DNA of 32,758 bases, from the NCBI GenBank assembly GCA_029866055.1, contig JARXAG010000137.1, positions 1-32,758 on the forward strand, read 5' to 3'. Shown here piece after piece: positions 31,990 through 32,758 of the stretch (position 1 is the stretch's first letter; the number at the start of each line of letters is the position of its first letter). Both the position numbers and the translations under genes were made by a program. Below the pieces are notes generated by a model. It had not been told where the DNA came from. It was given only the letters and a program-made list of their open reading frames with translations, and made no database searches. This DNA comes from Burkholderiaceae bacterium. Lineage in GTDB: Bacteria > Pseudomonadota > Gammaproteobacteria > Burkholderiales > Burkholderiaceae_B.

Positions 31990-32121
31990 AGGATTCAAGG
32001 TAGGGCTCAGGCTAGAGTTCAAACTAGGATTCAACGTATTACCCAACCTAAGCTCCAAACTGGACTTCAACACAGGGCTCACACTAAGGTTCAGTCTTGG
32101 CTTTAGCCTAAGCTTTGTCCG
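31990..32121. repeat. Degenerate 12-nt tandem repeat, about 11 units
   Basis: aggattcaaggt/agggctcaggct/agagttcaaact/aggattcaacgt/attacccaacct/aagctccaaact/ggacttcaacac/agggctcacact/aaggttcagtct/tggctttagcct/aagctttgtccg. Confidence 0.8.
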
Positions 32122-32375
32122 GGGCAGTTCTTGTCACAAACTAGTCACAGCTAGCTTTGTAACATCAGGCGAGCCAAGCTACTGGCGTATCAACCCAAAA
32201 ATGTTGTAGAATCAATGGCTTTGTTAACGCATCCTCTGCCCGGTAACGGCCCCTGAATAGGTCAGGCGCACGTCAAACAATACCGATCCAGGCTTGATTT
32301 GTTGTCAGCTTTTTGTAGCCGGCACCAATGACTGCACTGGTGAAACCACCGAGAGCAAGATGACTTGGAGTTCAT

Positions 32376-32756
32376 ATGAACCTAATTGCTATTCTTGAGC
32401 AAGAAGAAATTGCTCGCCTCACCGGCGGTAAACCCGTCACCGAATTCGCTCCTGGCGACACCGTGATTGTCAGCGTCAATGTGGTTGAAGGTGCACGTAA
32501 GCGCGCCCAGGCCTTTGAAGGCGTTGTGATTGCCCGTCGTAACCGTGGCCTGAACTCATCGTTCATCGTTCGCAAGATTTCTTCTGGCGAAGCTGTCGAG
32601 CGTACGTTCCAACTTTACTCAACTCAAATCGCCTCGATCGAAGTGAAGCGTCGTGGTGATGTGCGTCGCGCCAAGCTCTATTACCTGCGTGACCGCTCAG
32701 GCAAGTCAGCACGTATTAAAGAAAAACTCGTTCGTAAAACTGTTGTGGCCGCGTAA
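32376..32756 (+). CDS. rplS: 50S ribosomal protein L19
   Basis: [82 protein letters not shown]. Confidence 0.97.
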   Translation: MNLIAILEQEEIARLTGGKPVTEFAPGDTVIVSVNVVEGARKRAQAFEGVVIARRNRGLNSSFIVRKISSGEAVERTFQLYSTQIASIEVKRRGDVRRAKLYYLRDRSGKSARIKEKLVRKTVVAA

Positions 32757-32758
32757 GC

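Noticed and set aside
1-32758. CRISPR arrays, tRNA or rRNA genes, transposases, phage genes
   Set aside because: No direct-repeat/spacer pattern, tRNA-like fold (other than tmRNA) or recognisable transposase or integrase ORF was seen.

Overview
The window looks like a betaproteobacterial (Burkholderiales/Alcaligenaceae-like) chromosome segment. Most of it is conserved core. The backbone is ssrA (tmRNA, tag ANDERFALAA), gph, ubiG and an OmpA-family gene, all on the minus strand. These are followed on the plus strand by a long co-directional cluster: gyrA-serC-pheA-hisC-tyrA-aroA-cmk-rpsA-ihfB-lapA-lapB-hldA(rfaE)-hldD(rfaD)-comEA-like-cysM. After that come mltB (minus), etfBA, an acyl-CoA dehydrogenase, a TPP-dependent enzyme (minus), a small membrane-protein ORF, an EamA transporter (minus) and rplS. 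The first ~4 kb is more accessory: a umuC 3' end, a PPOX-family flavoprotein, an HNH protein, small AT-rich membrane-protein ORFs, a PsiE-like protein, FolB, and a frameshifted RhuM-family pseudogene next to ssrA. The best candidates for something undescribed are: (1) two adjacent, apparently perfect CTGT-N8-ACAG LexA/SOS-box motifs upstream of a potentially structured leader and an 85-aa single-TM protein with three 13-aa repeats (30673-31093); (2) an 11-unit degenerate 12-nt tandem repeat between the EamA gene and rplS (31990-32121); (3) a possible ssrA-associated island remnant bounded by 16-nt near-identical repeats, each followed by a hairpin terminator (3014-4179); (4) a 46-aa out-of-frame small ORF overlapping the 3' end of gph (4606-4746). 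All calls come from reading the sequence; no database search was run.
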